Shown piece by piece: positions 26,671 through 35,897 of a DNA stretch of 64,000 bases. The position numbers and the translations under genes are program-made. Under the pieces are notes generated by a model. That model ran no database searches and was not told the DNA's origin. It was given only the letters and a program-made list of their open reading frames with translations. The stretch is taken from assembly GCA_963788055.1 (NCBI GenBank), contig CAWBFA010000005.1, forward strand, positions 1 to 64,000, in the 5' to 3' direction. This DNA is from JACCTU01 sp963788055. Its GTDB lineage: Bacteria > Actinomycetota > Thermoleophilia > Gaiellales > Gaiellaceae. Each line of letters begins with the position of its first letter. Positions within the stretch are counted from its first letter, which is position 1.

Positions 26671-28797
26671 ATGGAAACCACGCGGCAGTTCTCCCGGCGA
26701 ACGTTCGTCGCCTGGGTCGGAGGCGCCGGCGCAGGGTTCTACCTATTCGGCCGGCTTCCGGGCATGAGCGCAACGACCGCGCTCGCTCAGATTCCCGGCG
26801 GCACGCTCGATCCCGGCGACGTGAGGAAGTTCGTCACTCCGATGCTGATCCCGCCCGTGATGCCCCGGGCCGACACGATCACGCAGCGCGGCGGCAAGAA
26901 CGTCGACTACTACGAGATCTCGATGAAGCAGATCACGCAGCAGATCCTGCCCGCAGGGCTCCCCGCAACCACGGTGTGGGGCTATGGGGCGAAGGCGGCG
27001 CAGAGCAACCGCGGACTGCTCATCCACAATGCTCCTTCGCTCACGATCGAGGCGATGTGGAACAGGCCGGTCCGGGTCAAGTGGATCAACGAGCTCGTGG
27101 ATGCAAACGGGAACTACCAGCCCCACATCCTCCCAGTAGACCCGACCCTCCACTGGGCGAACCCGCCGGGCGGTGCGATGCATCGCGACATGCGCCCGAC
27201 ATTTTCATCGACACCCGATCCCTACACGGGTCCGGTGCCGATCGTCACGCACGTGCACGGCGCCGTGGGCGTGGCTGACGACAGCGACGGCTACGCGGAA
27301 GCCTGGTACCTACCCGACGCAAAGAACATCCCTGCCGGCTACGCCAGGGAAGGCACGTGGTACGAGTTCTTCGCAGGCAAGGCGGCCGGAGCCTACGGTG
27401 TCGCCTGGGGCCCTGGATTCGCCACGTTCCAGTACCCGAACGAAAACCGGGCCTCGACGATCTGGTACCACGACCACGCGCTCGGCATGACGCGACTCAA
27501 CGTCTACGCAGGGCCGGCGGGCTTCTACCTCGTCCGCGGCGGGCCGGCGGGCGACGATGCAGTCCTCGACAGCCGAAACGGCCGCACGGCGTCGCTTCCC
27601 GGCCCGGCGCCACGGGAGAACGACAAGTTCCCGCCGAACAAGCCGTATCGGGAGATCCCGATCGCGATTCAGGATCGCTCGTTCAACCAGGATGGGTCGC
27701 TGTTCTACCCCGCCTCGCGCGAGTTCTTCGACGGAATCGTTGGGGACTTCATCCCGGAGGGGGAGTTCTCTCCCATCTGGAACCCCGAATTCTTCGGCAA
27801 CACGATCATGGTCAACGGGAGCACGTGGCCCTTCCTCGCCGTCGAGCAGCGGCGCTACCGCCTCCGTTTCCTCAACGGCTGCCAGTCGCGCTTCCTCATC
27901 CTCGACTTCGAGCGGATCCCCGGCGTCAAGGCATGGCAGATCGGGAATGAGGGCGGATTCCTCGCCGCGCCGGTCGACATCACCGCCGATCACGGCAACC
28001 GGCTGCTCATGGGATTGGCCGAAAGGGCCGACGTCATCGTCGACTTCACCAACGTCCCCGTAGGGAACTACGTGCTCGGCAACGTCGGGCCCGACGAGCC
28101 GTTCGGAGGCGGCGTCCCGGGAGACGACTTCCCCGTGGCGGATCCCGACTCCACCGGTCGGATCCTGCAGTTCAACGTCGCGCCGGCGGTCGGTGTCGAC
28201 GACTCGACGCCGCCGCAGTTCCTGCAGTTGCCCGCGATCACGCCGCTGCCGACGGAGACGTTCACACGGCGGCTGGCGCTCATCGAGCGAGCGGGCTCGG
28301 GCATCGTCGAGGAAGAGGAGGGAGAAGAAGAGGTCGAGGGCCCGGTCGAGGCGCTCCTCGGAACGGTAGGCCCCGATGCCATCGACCAGACCACGCCTGC
28401 CGGTGTGTGGACCGAGCGCAAGTGGATGGACGCCGTCACGGAGAACCCAGCGATCGGTGCAACCGAGGTGTGGGAGTTCTACAACAGCACCGCCGACGCC
28501 CATCCGATGCACGTCCACGAGGTGGCGTTCGAGGTGGTGAACCGCGAGGGACTCGTTCTGGACGGCGAGGAGGTCATCGAGCCGATCCAGCTCGATGGTG
28601 AGATCAAGGAGGCCGAGCCGTGGGAGTCGGGCTTCAAGGACACGGTGATCGCGTACTCGGGGCAGGTCACGCGGGTGCGGGCGCGGTTCAGCAGACCAGG
28701 CCAGTTCGTGTGGCACTGCCACATCGTCGAGCACGAGGACAACGAGATGATGCGGCCCTATCGCATCGGTCCGTCGCAGCCCGGACAGCCTGACTGA
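26671..28797 (+). CDS. Tat-exported multicopper oxidase (CotA/bilirubin-oxidase type)
   Basis: Copper enzyme of 708 residues oxidising phenols, metals or pigments with O2. A twin-arginine signal (FSRRTFVAW) opens the protein. All four copper-binding elements are seen: THVHGAVG (~192-199), WYHDHALGMTRLNVYAG (~265-281), HPMHVHEVAFEV (~610-621) and WHCHIVEHEDNEMMRP (~681-696), giving type 1, 2 and 3 sites with Met as axial ligand. An acidic insertion (EEEEGEEEVEGPVE) precedes the last cupredoxin domain. Its length is larger than laccase-type two-domain forms and fits three-domain CotA-like enzymes. It follows a small membrane protein gene. Confidence 0.93.
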   Translation: METTRQFSRRTFVAWVGGAGAGFYLFGRLPGMSATTALAQIPGGTLDPGDVRKFVTPMLIPPVMPRADTITQRGGKNVDYYEISMKQITQQILPAGLPATTVWGYGAKAAQSNRGLLIHNAPSLTIEAMWNRPVRVKWINELVDANGNYQPHILPVDPTLHWANPPGGAMHRDMRPTFSSTPDPYTGPVPIVTHVHGAVGVADDSDGYAEAWYLPDAKNIPAGYAREGTWYEFFAGKAAGAYGVAWGPGFATFQYPNENRASTIWYHDHALGMTRLNVYAGPAGFYLVRGGPAGDDAVLDSRNGRTASLPGPAPRENDKFPPNKPYREIPIAIQDRSFNQDGSLFYPASREFFDGIVGDFIPEGEFSPIWNPEFFGNTIMVNGSTWPFLAVEQRRYRLRFLNGCQSRFLILDFERIPGVKAWQIGNEGGFLAAPVDITADHGNRLLMGLAERADVIVDFTNVPVGNYVLGNVGPDEPFGGGVPGDDFPVADPDSTGRILQFNVAPAVGVDDSTPPQFLQLPAITPLPTETFTRRLALIERAGSGIVEEEEGEEEVEGPVEALLGTVGPDAIDQTTPAGVWTERKWMDAVTENPAIGATEVWEFYNSTADAHPMHVHEVAFEVVNREGLVLDGEEVIEPIQLDGEIKEAEPWESGFKDTVIAYSGQVTRVRARFSRPGQFVWHCHIVEHEDNEMMRPYRIGPSQPGQPD

Positions 28798-28810
28798 ATT
28801 CGGGCGGTCC

Positions 28811-29176
28811 CTACGGCCAGCGCGGCGTGCGCGGAGGCGCAGACTCGAGCGCGACCCAGTCCTCGCGCACCGGCGCGAAGACGTCGAGCACAACGGCGCC
28901 CTCCGGGCCGGCCGTCGCCTCGTGCGGGACGTTCGACGCGATCGTCCACGTCTCCCCCGGCCCGAGCTCTCGCGTCTCGTCGCCGATCCGGAACGTCATC
29001 GCGCCGTGGATCACCATCCCGAGCTGCTCGTGCTCGTGGCGATGCTCCTGCACGAGAGCGCCCGGATCGAGCTCGACGACGCCGAGCGACAGCCGCTCGC
29101 CGTTGACGAGGCGTGCGTTGATCCCGTCCCAGATCCGGCGGAGCGGGAGCTCGCGCAAGTCGTCGAACGCACTCAT
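28811..29176 (-). CDS. Small cupin
   Basis: Single cupin domain of 121 residues: GALVQEHRHEHEQLGMVIHGAMTF carries the metal-binding His-x-His and Glu/His set, and PGETWTIASNVPHEATAGPEGAVVLDVF the second motif. It resembles cupins of the quercetinase/pectin-degradation (KdgF-like) group; the substrate is not assignable. Convergent with the multicopper oxidase, 13 bases apart. Confidence 0.85.
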   Translation of the reverse strand: MSAFDDLRELPLRRIWDGINARLVNGERLSLGVVELDPGALVQEHRHEHEQLGMVIHGAMTFRIGDETRELGPGETWTIASNVPHEATAGPEGAVVLDVFAPVREDWVALESAPPRTPRWP

Positions 29177-29256
29177 TCGAGAGTCGGTTCTCCTTGTCGG
29201 CCGACGTCGAAACGGCGGTGTGATCTAGTGGGTAGTAGGCGGTCGAGGCGAGGAGC

Positions 29257-29772
29257 GTGACAGTGGAATCAGAACCCGCGAAGATCGTGGGACCGACGGA
29301 CGGCAAGGCCGGCTTCCTCGGAAGCATTGGAGTGCGCCTGATGATCGACGGCCTCGACTCGGGTGGCGGCTTCTCGTTGGTCGAGCACCCGATGTCCGCA
29401 CGCGCCCTCGCCGCCCCGTTGCACCGGCACAGTCGCGAGGACGAGTACAGCTACGTTCTCGAAGGTCGCGTCGGGGCGCTGCTCGGCAACGAGATCGCGG
29501 TAGGGGGCCCCGGCGACCTGATCTTCAAGCCGCGCGGCCAGTGGCACACGTTCTGGAACGCAGGCGACGAGCCCGCCCGGCTACTGGAGATCATCTCCCC
29601 GGCAGGCTTCGAGCAGTACTTCGCCGAACTCGTCGAGCTGGGCGGCTCGACGCGAGCCGCACCGGAGGACTTGGCCGCCCTCGGAGCGAGATACGGCCTC
29701 GAGGTGGACCCGCAAAGCATTCCCGAGCTCGTCCGGCGTTTCGAGCTGACGTTCCCCGGCGAGCCGCTCTGA
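29257..29772 (+). CDS. Cupin-domain protein
   Basis: Protein of 171 residues. Cupin motif 1 reads APLHRHSREDEYSYVLEGRVGALLG and motif 2 FKPRGQWHTFWNAGDEPARLLEIISP; a helical tail (ELVELGGSTRAAPEDLAALGARYG) follows. This layout is a common actinobacterial quercetin 2,3-dioxygenase-like cupin. It overlaps no other gene and is followed after 16 bases by the DUF2269 membrane gene, likely in one transcript. Confidence 0.85.
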   Translation: MTVESEPAKIVGPTDGKAGFLGSIGVRLMIDGLDSGGGFSLVEHPMSARALAAPLHRHSREDEYSYVLEGRVGALLGNEIAVGGPGDLIFKPRGQWHTFWNAGDEPARLLEIISPAGFEQYFAELVELGGSTRAAPEDLAALGARYGLEVDPQSIPELVRRFELTFPGEPL

Positions 29773-29788
29773 CGGGCGGGTTCTCAAG

Positions 29789-30268
29789 GTGTCGCGATAC
29801 GACTGGCTGCTCTTCCTCCACATCACTTCGGGGCTCGCGTTCTTTTCCGCGTACACGATCGTGTCCGCCGTTCTGATCGCGGGGCAGCGGACGGCGAGCG
29901 CGGCAACCGTACGCGCGCTCCTGCGACTTGCGCGTCCGGCCGACGTGCTCGCGTGGATCGGCGCGACGGGGACGCTCGTGTTCGGCGTCTGGCTCGTCGT
30001 GGATCTCGAGGCGTACCAGCTCCGGGATGGATGGGTCGTCGGGGCTTTCGCCCTCTGGCTCGTCGCGGAGGAGGTGATCAGGCGGGAGGATCTCTTCTTC
30101 AAGAGAGCGAGCCGCATCGCGCGGGCGACACACGTCGGCGCGCGGCAACCCACGGACGACGCGCCTGCCGTGCTCCGTTCGCGCCACACGTTGGTCATGC
30201 ACGTCTTCGGAAGCCTGGCGCTCCTGGGAATGCTCTTCCTGATGATCTTCAAGCCTGGGGCGGGCTGA
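29789..30268 (+). CDS. DUF2269-like membrane protein
   Basis: Protein of 159 residues with four predicted transmembrane helices (WLLFLHITSGLAFFSAYTIVS, VLAWIGATGTLVFGVWLVV, GWVVGAFALWLVAEEVI, HVFGSLALLGMLFLMIF). The opening YDWLLFLHITSGLAFF is the DUF2269 signature. Function unknown. It follows the cupin gene closely. Confidence 0.75.
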   Translation: MSRYDWLLFLHITSGLAFFSAYTIVSAVLIAGQRTASAATVRALLRLARPADVLAWIGATGTLVFGVWLVVDLEAYQLRDGWVVGAFALWLVAEEVIRREDLFFKRASRIARATHVGARQPTDDAPAVLRSRHTLVMHVFGSLALLGMLFLMIFKPGAG

Positions 30269-30525
30269 GGAGAGGGCGGTCTTCCAAGGCCCGTAGCGTT
30301 CCGACAGGTCACGCCACGGCGCGCTCGGCGACCGGCTCAGTGACGGACGCGGTAGTGGATGTGTGTGGCCCCCGGCGTGTCGATCACTAGAACGATCTCC
30401 AGCTCGACGCGCGACGGCAAACCCCGAACTGCCGACGGCTATTCGCCCGGAAGCAATCCGCCGGGGTACCGCGTCTCCTGCTCCGGCGAAAACTCGCGAT
30501 GCGGCCGCATCAAGATTCCCACCGC

Positions 30526-31755
30526 ATGGCTAAAGCCTACGATTCGCCGGTGGTCACGGAGCGATTGCTGCGCATCGGCGCGGACCCTTCGGACGACGAG
30601 GAAACGCGTCTCGACAAGGTGCTCGTACTGTCCGCGATCGCGATGATCGCCCCGCTCGCTGCCGTCTGGGGCGCGCTCTACCTCGCGCTTGGCGCTCCGC
30701 GCGCCGCCGCGATTCCGTGGCTCTACGTGACGATCGCCGCCGCCGGGGCTGGGCTCTTCGCGGTGCACCGGTCGCTCCGCTGGCTCGCGCTGACCCAGCT
30801 CGTCCCGTTCGTCCTCCTGCCGTTCGTTCTCATGTGGACGCTCGGCGGGTTCGTCTCCGGGAGCGCCGTCGCGCTCTGGGCTCTCTTCGCGCCGCTCGCG
30901 GCGCTCGTCGTCTCGGGGCCGCGGGCGGCCGCTCCCTGGCTCGTGCTCTTCGTGGGCCTGTTGGTCGCGAGCGCCTTCATTGAGCTGGACAGCACCGATG
31001 AGCTCTCGGCGAACGCGGTCGAGACGTTCTTTGTGCTCAACCTGGGCGCTGTCACCGTCGTTGCCTTCGGGCTCGTCGCTGTCCTGCTCGGCGGCCGGGA
31101 CGCGACGACAGACGCAGTTCGTGCGCTCGTCCGACGCTACTTGTCGCCCGGCGTTGCTTCGACGCTGCTCGCGGAGCCGCGACGGCTCGAGCTCGGAGGC
31201 GAGGTCGCCGAGGTGACCGTGCTGTTCGCCGACCTCCGAGGGTTCACGGCCGCGAGTGAGCGGATCGCGCCGGACGATGCGGTGCGGCTCCTGAACCGCT
31301 ACTTCGCGCTCGCGCTGCCCATCGTCGAGGCAGAAGGGGGCACGCCGATCCAGCTCGCGGGGGATCAAGTGATGGCGATCTTCAACGCCCCGGAGCGTTA
31401 CGCGGACCACGCGCTCCGCGCTGCGCGCGCGGCGCTCGAGATCCAACGGCAGGTCGACGCCGAGATCGGCGCCGAGCCGCTCCCGCGTTTCGGGATCGGC
31501 ATCAACACGGGCTCTGCGCTCGTGGGGAACATCGGGAGCGAGAGCTTCTTCAACTTCACGGCGGTCGGCGACACGACGAACCTCGCTGCCAGGCTGACAG
31601 CGGAGGCCGCCGCCGGCGAGGTGGTGCTCGGACCGGCAACCGCGGATGCCGTGCACGTCATCGCGCGCCTGACCGCGCGACCGGGTCTCAACGTGAAAGG
31701 TCGGGCGGAGCCGGTCGAGGCGTTCGTGCTCGAGGAACTCGACGCGCCCCGCTGA
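30526..31755 (+). CDS. Membrane-bound class III adenylate/guanylate cyclase
   Basis: Protein of about 409 residues. Six transmembrane helices (residues ~35-205) precede a catalytic domain: VTVLFADLRGFTAASE (first metal Asp), GGTPIQLAGDQVMAIF (second metal Asp), FGIGINTGSALVGNIGS and AVGDTTNLAARL (transition-state Asn and Arg). The place of the adenine-selecting Lys before GD is taken by Gln, so nucleotide preference is uncertain. No HAMP domain is obvious between helices and catalytic domain. Start ATG at 30499 or 30526. A Crp-like cyclic-nucleotide-binding protein is encoded about 9 kb away (40841..41326). Confidence 0.88.
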   Translation: MAKAYDSPVVTERLLRIGADPSDDEETRLDKVLVLSAIAMIAPLAAVWGALYLALGAPRAAAIPWLYVTIAAAGAGLFAVHRSLRWLALTQLVPFVLLPFVLMWTLGGFVSGSAVALWALFAPLAALVVSGPRAAAPWLVLFVGLLVASAFIELDSTDELSANAVETFFVLNLGAVTVVAFGLVAVLLGGRDATTDAVRALVRRYLSPGVASTLLAEPRRLELGGEVAEVTVLFADLRGFTAASERIAPDDAVRLLNRYFALALPIVEAEGGTPIQLAGDQVMAIFNAPERYADHALRAARAALEIQRQVDAEIGAEPLPRFGIGINTGSALVGNIGSESFFNFTAVGDTTNLAARLTAEAAAGEVVLGPATADAVHVIARLTARPGLNVKGRAEPVEAFVLEELDAPR

Positions 31756-31890
31756 CTTTCGCGCGCGTTTGACCGTGACTCTGAACGTCACCGTTGCCGT
31801 GTTTACGTCCGTGTCCGTCGCGGAGCACGTGACGAGCGCTCGACCGACCTTGCGACCTGCGGCCTCGATCGTGACGGCAGTCTCGGGCGT

Positions 31891-32883
31891 CTATCCGGTC
31901 CGGACGACGACGAGCTTGTCCGCACCCGACTCGGCGCCCCAGACCTCTCCCGGGCGGCCGAGGAGTTGGCGCACGGCGGCGCCGCCGGTCGGCAGTCGAA
32001 CGACCCGGAAACGCAAGGTGCGCGGGTCGAAACGGACGATCGCATTCGCGCCGAAGTCGGTCAGCCAGACGACATCGCGGTTGTCCACGTAGATCGCGTA
32101 CGGCTGAGCGTTCGACCCAGGCAGCCGCCACTCACGCCAGCGGCGCGTGCTCGGCTCGTACCGCGCGACCTGGCCGACGTTCCACTCGCTCACCCAGATC
32201 CGGTTCTTCGAGTCCGACCAGAGGCGGCGCGCACCCTGTCCCCGTGTCGGTGGCTGGAGCACCGTCGCGCGGCCCGTTCGCGTGTCGATCCGCGCGACGT
32301 GGCTCCCAGCGAGCGACGCGTAGTAGACCGCACCCGACGGCGTCGCGTCGATGCCGTACGGACCGGCCCCACGCGGTGCAGAGAACACGCGCACTCGTCC
32401 CGTGCGTGGGTTGACGCTGCCGTAAACGCCGCTCTGCCCCGTGAACCAGAGGACGCCGCGACGGTCGAACGTCGCCGTGTTCAGGTTCGCGTACCTGGAG
32501 GTCGGAAGCGGGAACCGCCGGACCTGATGTGTGCCTGCGTCAACCCGGACGATCGCGTTCAACCCGCTGTCGGTCACCCACGCGGCACCGTCGGGTCCAA
32601 CGATCACGCCGTGCGGCGACGACCCTGCGCCCAACGGAACGCGCCGGATCGAGCCCGTGCGCGGGTCGAGGCGGCCGAGCTCGCCCGTGTGCTGGCCGGT
32701 GTACCAAACCGTTCCGTCGCGCGCGGGTGCGACGTCGTGAGGATGCGACCCGGCGGGCACGGCGTACTCCCGCAGCGTGAGACGCTCCGGGGCAGCGGCC
32801 AAACCGTTCCCGCTCCCGCCGGCAAGCCCGGCGAGCACGACCGTCGCGGCTATCCACCTCGCAACCCCCGAGCGGGTCACCAT
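31891..32883 (-). CDS. Secreted virginiamycin B lyase-like propeller protein
   Basis: Exported protein of 330 residues. A signal peptide (WIAATVVLAGLAGGSGNGLAAA) is followed by seven repeats such as HPHDVAPARDGTVWYTGQ, SPHGVIVGPDGAAWVTDSGLNAIVRVD and QPYAIYVDNRDVVWLTDFGANAIVRFD, the pattern of Vgb/streptogramin lyase propellers. Because Vgb is cytosolic and this protein is exported, lyase activity should not be assumed; the fold is widely reused. The 135-base gap to the convergent cyclase holds no gene. Confidence 0.8.
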   Translation of the reverse strand: MVTRSGVARWIAATVVLAGLAGGSGNGLAAAPERLTLREYAVPAGSHPHDVAPARDGTVWYTGQHTGELGRLDPRTGSIRRVPLGAGSSPHGVIVGPDGAAWVTDSGLNAIVRVDAGTHQVRRFPLPTSRYANLNTATFDRRGVLWFTGQSGVYGSVNPRTGRVRVFSAPRGAGPYGIDATPSGAVYYASLAGSHVARIDTRTGRATVLQPPTRGQGARRLWSDSKNRIWVSEWNVGQVARYEPSTRRWREWRLPGSNAQPYAIYVDNRDVVWLTDFGANAIVRFDPRTLRFRVVRLPTGGAAVRQLLGRPGEVWGAESGADKLVVVRTG

Positions 32884-33002
32884 GCTCGGAGGGTAGCTGG
32901 GAACCTGCCGGCGTTTAGCTCTGCTTTAGCCGCTTGCGCGTTGCAGCGTAAGAAGACACACCGACACGCTCCTGCGATCGGCAGCCATCGCAGGGAGAGA
33001 CA

Positions 33003-33368
33003 ATGGATACCACCACGAGAAGGAATCGGACGCGACGCTTCAGCCGCGTCCTCGTCCTAGGCTTGGCCACCGCGTCGGTCGTCGCCCCTAGCGCGACCGC
33101 GTACCCAGACAGCTACAAGCCCGAGTTCGACGTCAGACGCCTCGACGATTCGGGAAGCGTGTCGAATCGAGGCACGCACCCCGGGCCGAGATTCGTGATC
33201 GACATGAAGGTCGGCCCCGCGGCGACCGTGACGAAGTCGGATGCGCGGACCTCAGGCGACTCGAGTCTTCGCAGCGTGACGATTGGTCTCGGCGTTGCAG
33301 TCGCGCTGGTGCTCGGGTTGGCACTTGCGGCGGCGCGAGTCAACCGCCCGCGCTCGGCGCATCCGTAG
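33003..33368 (+). CDS. Secreted, C-terminally anchored small protein
   Basis: Protein of 121 residues with a basic N-terminus and signal peptide (VLVLGLATASVVAPSATA), a short extracellular part, and a C-terminal transmembrane helix (SVTIGLGVAVALVLGLALAAARV). AGGGAGAG precedes the ATG. No family is recognised. A strong hairpin follows the stop. It is divergent from the Vgb-like gene. Confidence 0.65.
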   Translation: MDTTTRRNRTRRFSRVLVLGLATASVVAPSATAYPDSYKPEFDVRRLDDSGSVSNRGTHPGPRFVIDMKVGPAATVTKSDARTSGDSSLRSVTIGLGVAVALVLGLALAAARVNRPRSAHP

Positions 33369-33377
33369 ACAGGCGTG

Positions 33378-33408
33378 CGGGCGATCGTCGCGGCCACGAT
33401 CGCCCGCC
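33378..33408 (+). terminator. Terminator hairpin
   Basis: Perfect 12-base-pair stem GCGGGCGATCGT/ACGATCGCCCGC with a seven-base loop, nine bases after the stop of the small secreted-protein gene. Confidence 0.7.
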
Positions 33409-33464
33409 GGTCCTGCGAGTCGGGCGGCGTTCCGGGTTCGAGGGGACGGGCCTAGACTGCGCTC

Positions 33465-34358
33465 ATGAACGCCACGAGCGAGCGCGTGGCGCTCGCGGCC
33501 TTCTTCACCGGCGCGATCCTCGCCGGCGGCAACGGCGTCGGTGTCCGCTTCAGCAACCGTGAGCTTGCGCCGCTCTGGGGAGCCGGATTCCGCTTCGCGC
33601 TCGCCGGGGCACTGCTCGCGGCCGTCATGGCAGTGCTCAAGCTCGCCGTTCCGCAGGGACGGGCCCTCGCCGGCGCGATCGTCTTCGGGGCACTGAACTT
33701 CGGAGGCGCATTCGCCCTTGCCTACTACGCGCTCGTTCGGATGCACGCCGGAATCGGGCAGCTGGTGCTCGCGCTCGTGCCGCTCGCGACGCTGCTCCTG
33801 GCTGTGTTGCAGCGGCAGGAACGGCTTCGCATCGCAGCCCTCGGCGGAGCACTCGTTGCGCTCGCGGGAATCGCCGTGATGTCTCGAGAAGCGCTTGGCG
33901 GATCCGTTCCCCCGCTCTCCCTGCTCGCCGCCGTGGGCAGCGCATTCTGCTTCGCACAGGCGGCGGTCGTGGTCCGTCGCTTTCCTCCGGTTCACCCGGT
34001 CACGTTGAACGCCATCGGCATGACCGCGGGCGCGTTGCTCCTCGTCGTCGGCTCGATCCTCGCCGGCGAGCAGATCGAGCTTCCGGAACGCGCGGCCACG
34101 TGGGCGGCGATCGCGTACCTGGTAGTGGCGGGATCCGCGTTGGTGTTCGTGCTGTACCTCGTTGTACTCCGGTATTGGGAGGCGTCCCGCGCGGCCTACA
34201 CGTTCGTGGTCGTCCCCGTGGTCACCCTCCTCCTGTCTGCATGGCTCGACGACGAGCCGATCGGCATCGGGCTGGTGCTGGGCGGATCGTTGGTGCTCAC
34301 GGGCGTGTATGTCGGCGCACTGCGTCGTCGCCGCTCGCCGTCACCCATCGATGCTTGA
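33465..34358 (+). CDS. EamA-family (DMT) transporter
   Basis: Ten-helix membrane protein of 297 residues made of two EamA repeats of five helices each (for example GALNFGGAFALAYYALVRMHAGIGQLVLALVPL and SALVFVLYLVVLRYWEASRAAYTFVVVPVV). Family members export amino acids, nucleosides or other metabolites; the substrate is unknown. It lies 71 bases upstream of the methyltransferase-like membrane protein. Confidence 0.88.
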   Translation: MNATSERVALAAFFTGAILAGGNGVGVRFSNRELAPLWGAGFRFALAGALLAAVMAVLKLAVPQGRALAGAIVFGALNFGGAFALAYYALVRMHAGIGQLVLALVPLATLLLAVLQRQERLRIAALGGALVALAGIAVMSREALGGSVPPLSLLAAVGSAFCFAQAAVVVRRFPPVHPVTLNAIGMTAGALLLVVGSILAGEQIELPERAATWAAIAYLVVAGSALVFVLYLVVLRYWEASRAAYTFVVVPVVTLLLSAWLDDEPIGIGLVLGGSLVLTGVYVGALRRRRSPSPIDA

Positions 34359-34429
34359 AAGCGTCCGGCGATCGGGCGGCTGCTCAGGGCGGGATTGCCG
34401 ACGCCACCATTCGGCCTCAGAATCGCCCC

Positions 34430-34948
34430 GTGCGGAAAGCGCGAGCGGCAGTAGGCAGTTTGGTATTCCTCGTGCTGGTGCCGGGTGTCGTCGCGGGCCT
34501 GGTCCCGCGGTTGCTCACGGGCTGGGACGTCCGAGAGCCGTGGCCGCACTGGATGCCGCTACGAGTGGCAGGCTGGATCCTGCTGGCCGCCGGCGTCTTC
34601 GTCCTCCTGCAGGCGTTCGTGCGCTTCGTCGTCGAAGGCCTCGGTACGCCTGCGCCGGTCGCTCCGACCGAGCTGCTGGTCGTCGGCGGGCTCTACCGCC
34701 ACGTCCGGAATCCCATGTATCTGGCGGTCGCGGCGATCATCGTCGGGCAGGCGCTGCTACTCGGACAGCCGATCTTGCTGCTGTACGCCGGAGCATTCGC
34801 AATCGCTGTTGCCGCTTTCGTGCACTGGTACGAGGAGCCGACCCTGCGCCGACAGTTCGGTGAGCAGTACGAGGCGTATCAGCGTGCAGTGCCGGCCTGG
34901 TGGCCGCGCCGCGAGCCGTGGGAGGCGGGCGACGTCGACCACTTCTGA
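34430..34948 (+). CDS. Isoprenylcysteine carboxyl methyltransferase-family membrane protein
   Basis: Protein of about 172 residues with four or five transmembrane helices. The SAM-binding portion GGLYRHVRNPMYLAVAAIIVGQALL and EEPTLRRQFGEQYEAYQRAVPAWWP match the ICMT/PEMT family (RHxxYxGxxxxxxG, then ExxLxxxFGxxYxxYxxxVPxWxP). Bacterial members methylate lipids or small isoprenoids, and the natural substrate is not known. GTG at 34430 begins just before the first membrane helix. Confidence 0.88.
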   Translation: MRKARAAVGSLVFLVLVPGVVAGLVPRLLTGWDVREPWPHWMPLRVAGWILLAAGVFVLLQAFVRFVVEGLGTPAPVAPTELLVVGGLYRHVRNPMYLAVAAIIVGQALLLGQPILLLYAGAFAIAVAAFVHWYEEPTLRRQFGEQYEAYQRAVPAWWPRREPWEAGDVDHF

Positions 34949-35096
34949 ACCTGAATGAACATCACAACGACCAGCGCAGGAACGCGCACCACGTCGACGC
35001 GACCGCGTACACCTGCATTCGATCTAGAAAACGGTGGCCCAGTCGTTCTCGATGCTGACGAGAGCCTAGTCGAGTCGTCGGGGTAGGCTGCGGCCG

Positions 35097-35888
35097 GTGT
35101 TCTTCGGCCTGGGTAGCTGGGTTCTCGCGCTCGTGCTCGCGGGCATCATGTTCGGGGCGACGGCCATCGGGCTCGTCGCCGGACGGTCGCTGAGCCGTCA
35201 TGCGGACACGTTGCGCGAGCCGTTGGGCATCGTCCAGGGTGCGCTGCTCACGCTCGTCGGGCTCATCCTCGCGTTCGGGCTCGCGATGGCCGTCGGTCGT
35301 TACGACTCGAGGCGCGCCGCGGTCGTCAATGACGCCAACGCGATCGGCACCTCCTACCTGCGCGCGCAGACGCTGCACGAGCCGGTCCGGAGTCTCTCGC
35401 TCCCACTCTTCGTTCGGTACACCGACGAGAGCATCCGCCTTTCGAACTCGGTTCCCGAGAGCTCTGCCGCGAAGCGCGCGATCGCTGCCGAGTCGGTGCT
35501 GCAGCGCGAGCTCTGGAACCTCGCCGGCAGGGCGCTCGACGACCAGCCGATTCAGTCGGCGCCCCGCCTGTACGTAGAGAGCCTGAACGAGATGATCGAC
35601 ATGCAGACGACTCGGGTGTCCGCGCTGAACAACCGCGTCCCTCACGCGATCCTCTGGGTCGAGGTGATCGGAGCTGCGACGGCGCTGGGGCTGATGGCGC
35701 TCTATCTGGCGGCTCTCTCCCGCGGCGTCGTCACGATGGTGCTCGCTGCCGGCCTGATCACGCTGCTGCTCTACGTCACGTTCGACCTCGATCGGCCCGA
35801 GCGCGGACTGATCAAGATTCCGGACGCGCCGCTGGTCAACCTCCGCGCGTCGATGGAGTTGCCCCCGGCGGCCGACGCGCCGCGCTAG
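35097..35888 (+). CDS. DUF4239 (bestrophin-like) membrane protein
   Basis: Protein of 263 residues: two N-terminal helices (VLALVLAGIMFGATAIGLVAG and LLTLVGLILAFGLAMAVG), a soluble helical region containing YDSRRAAVVNDANAIGTSYLRAQTL, then two C-terminal helices. The motif around VVNDANAIGT defines the DUF4239 group, sometimes called bestrophin-like. Its role is unknown. The start is GTG and it ends nine bases before the aminotransferase gene. Confidence 0.8.
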   Translation: MFFGLGSWVLALVLAGIMFGATAIGLVAGRSLSRHADTLREPLGIVQGALLTLVGLILAFGLAMAVGRYDSRRAAVVNDANAIGTSYLRAQTLHEPVRSLSLPLFVRYTDESIRLSNSVPESSAAKRAIAAESVLQRELWNLAGRALDDQPIQSAPRLYVESLNEMIDMQTTRVSALNNRVPHAILWVEVIGAATALGLMALYLAALSRGVVTMVLAAGLITLLLYVTFDLDRPERGLIKIPDAPLVNLRASMELPPAADAPR

Positions 35889-35897
35889 ATTCGGCTC

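Noticed and set aside
31769..32092. Open frame beginning MTVTLNVTVAVF between the cyclase and the Vgb-like gene
   Set aside because: It runs antisense into the Vgb-like gene; short beta-like phrases of this sort are common antisense artefacts.
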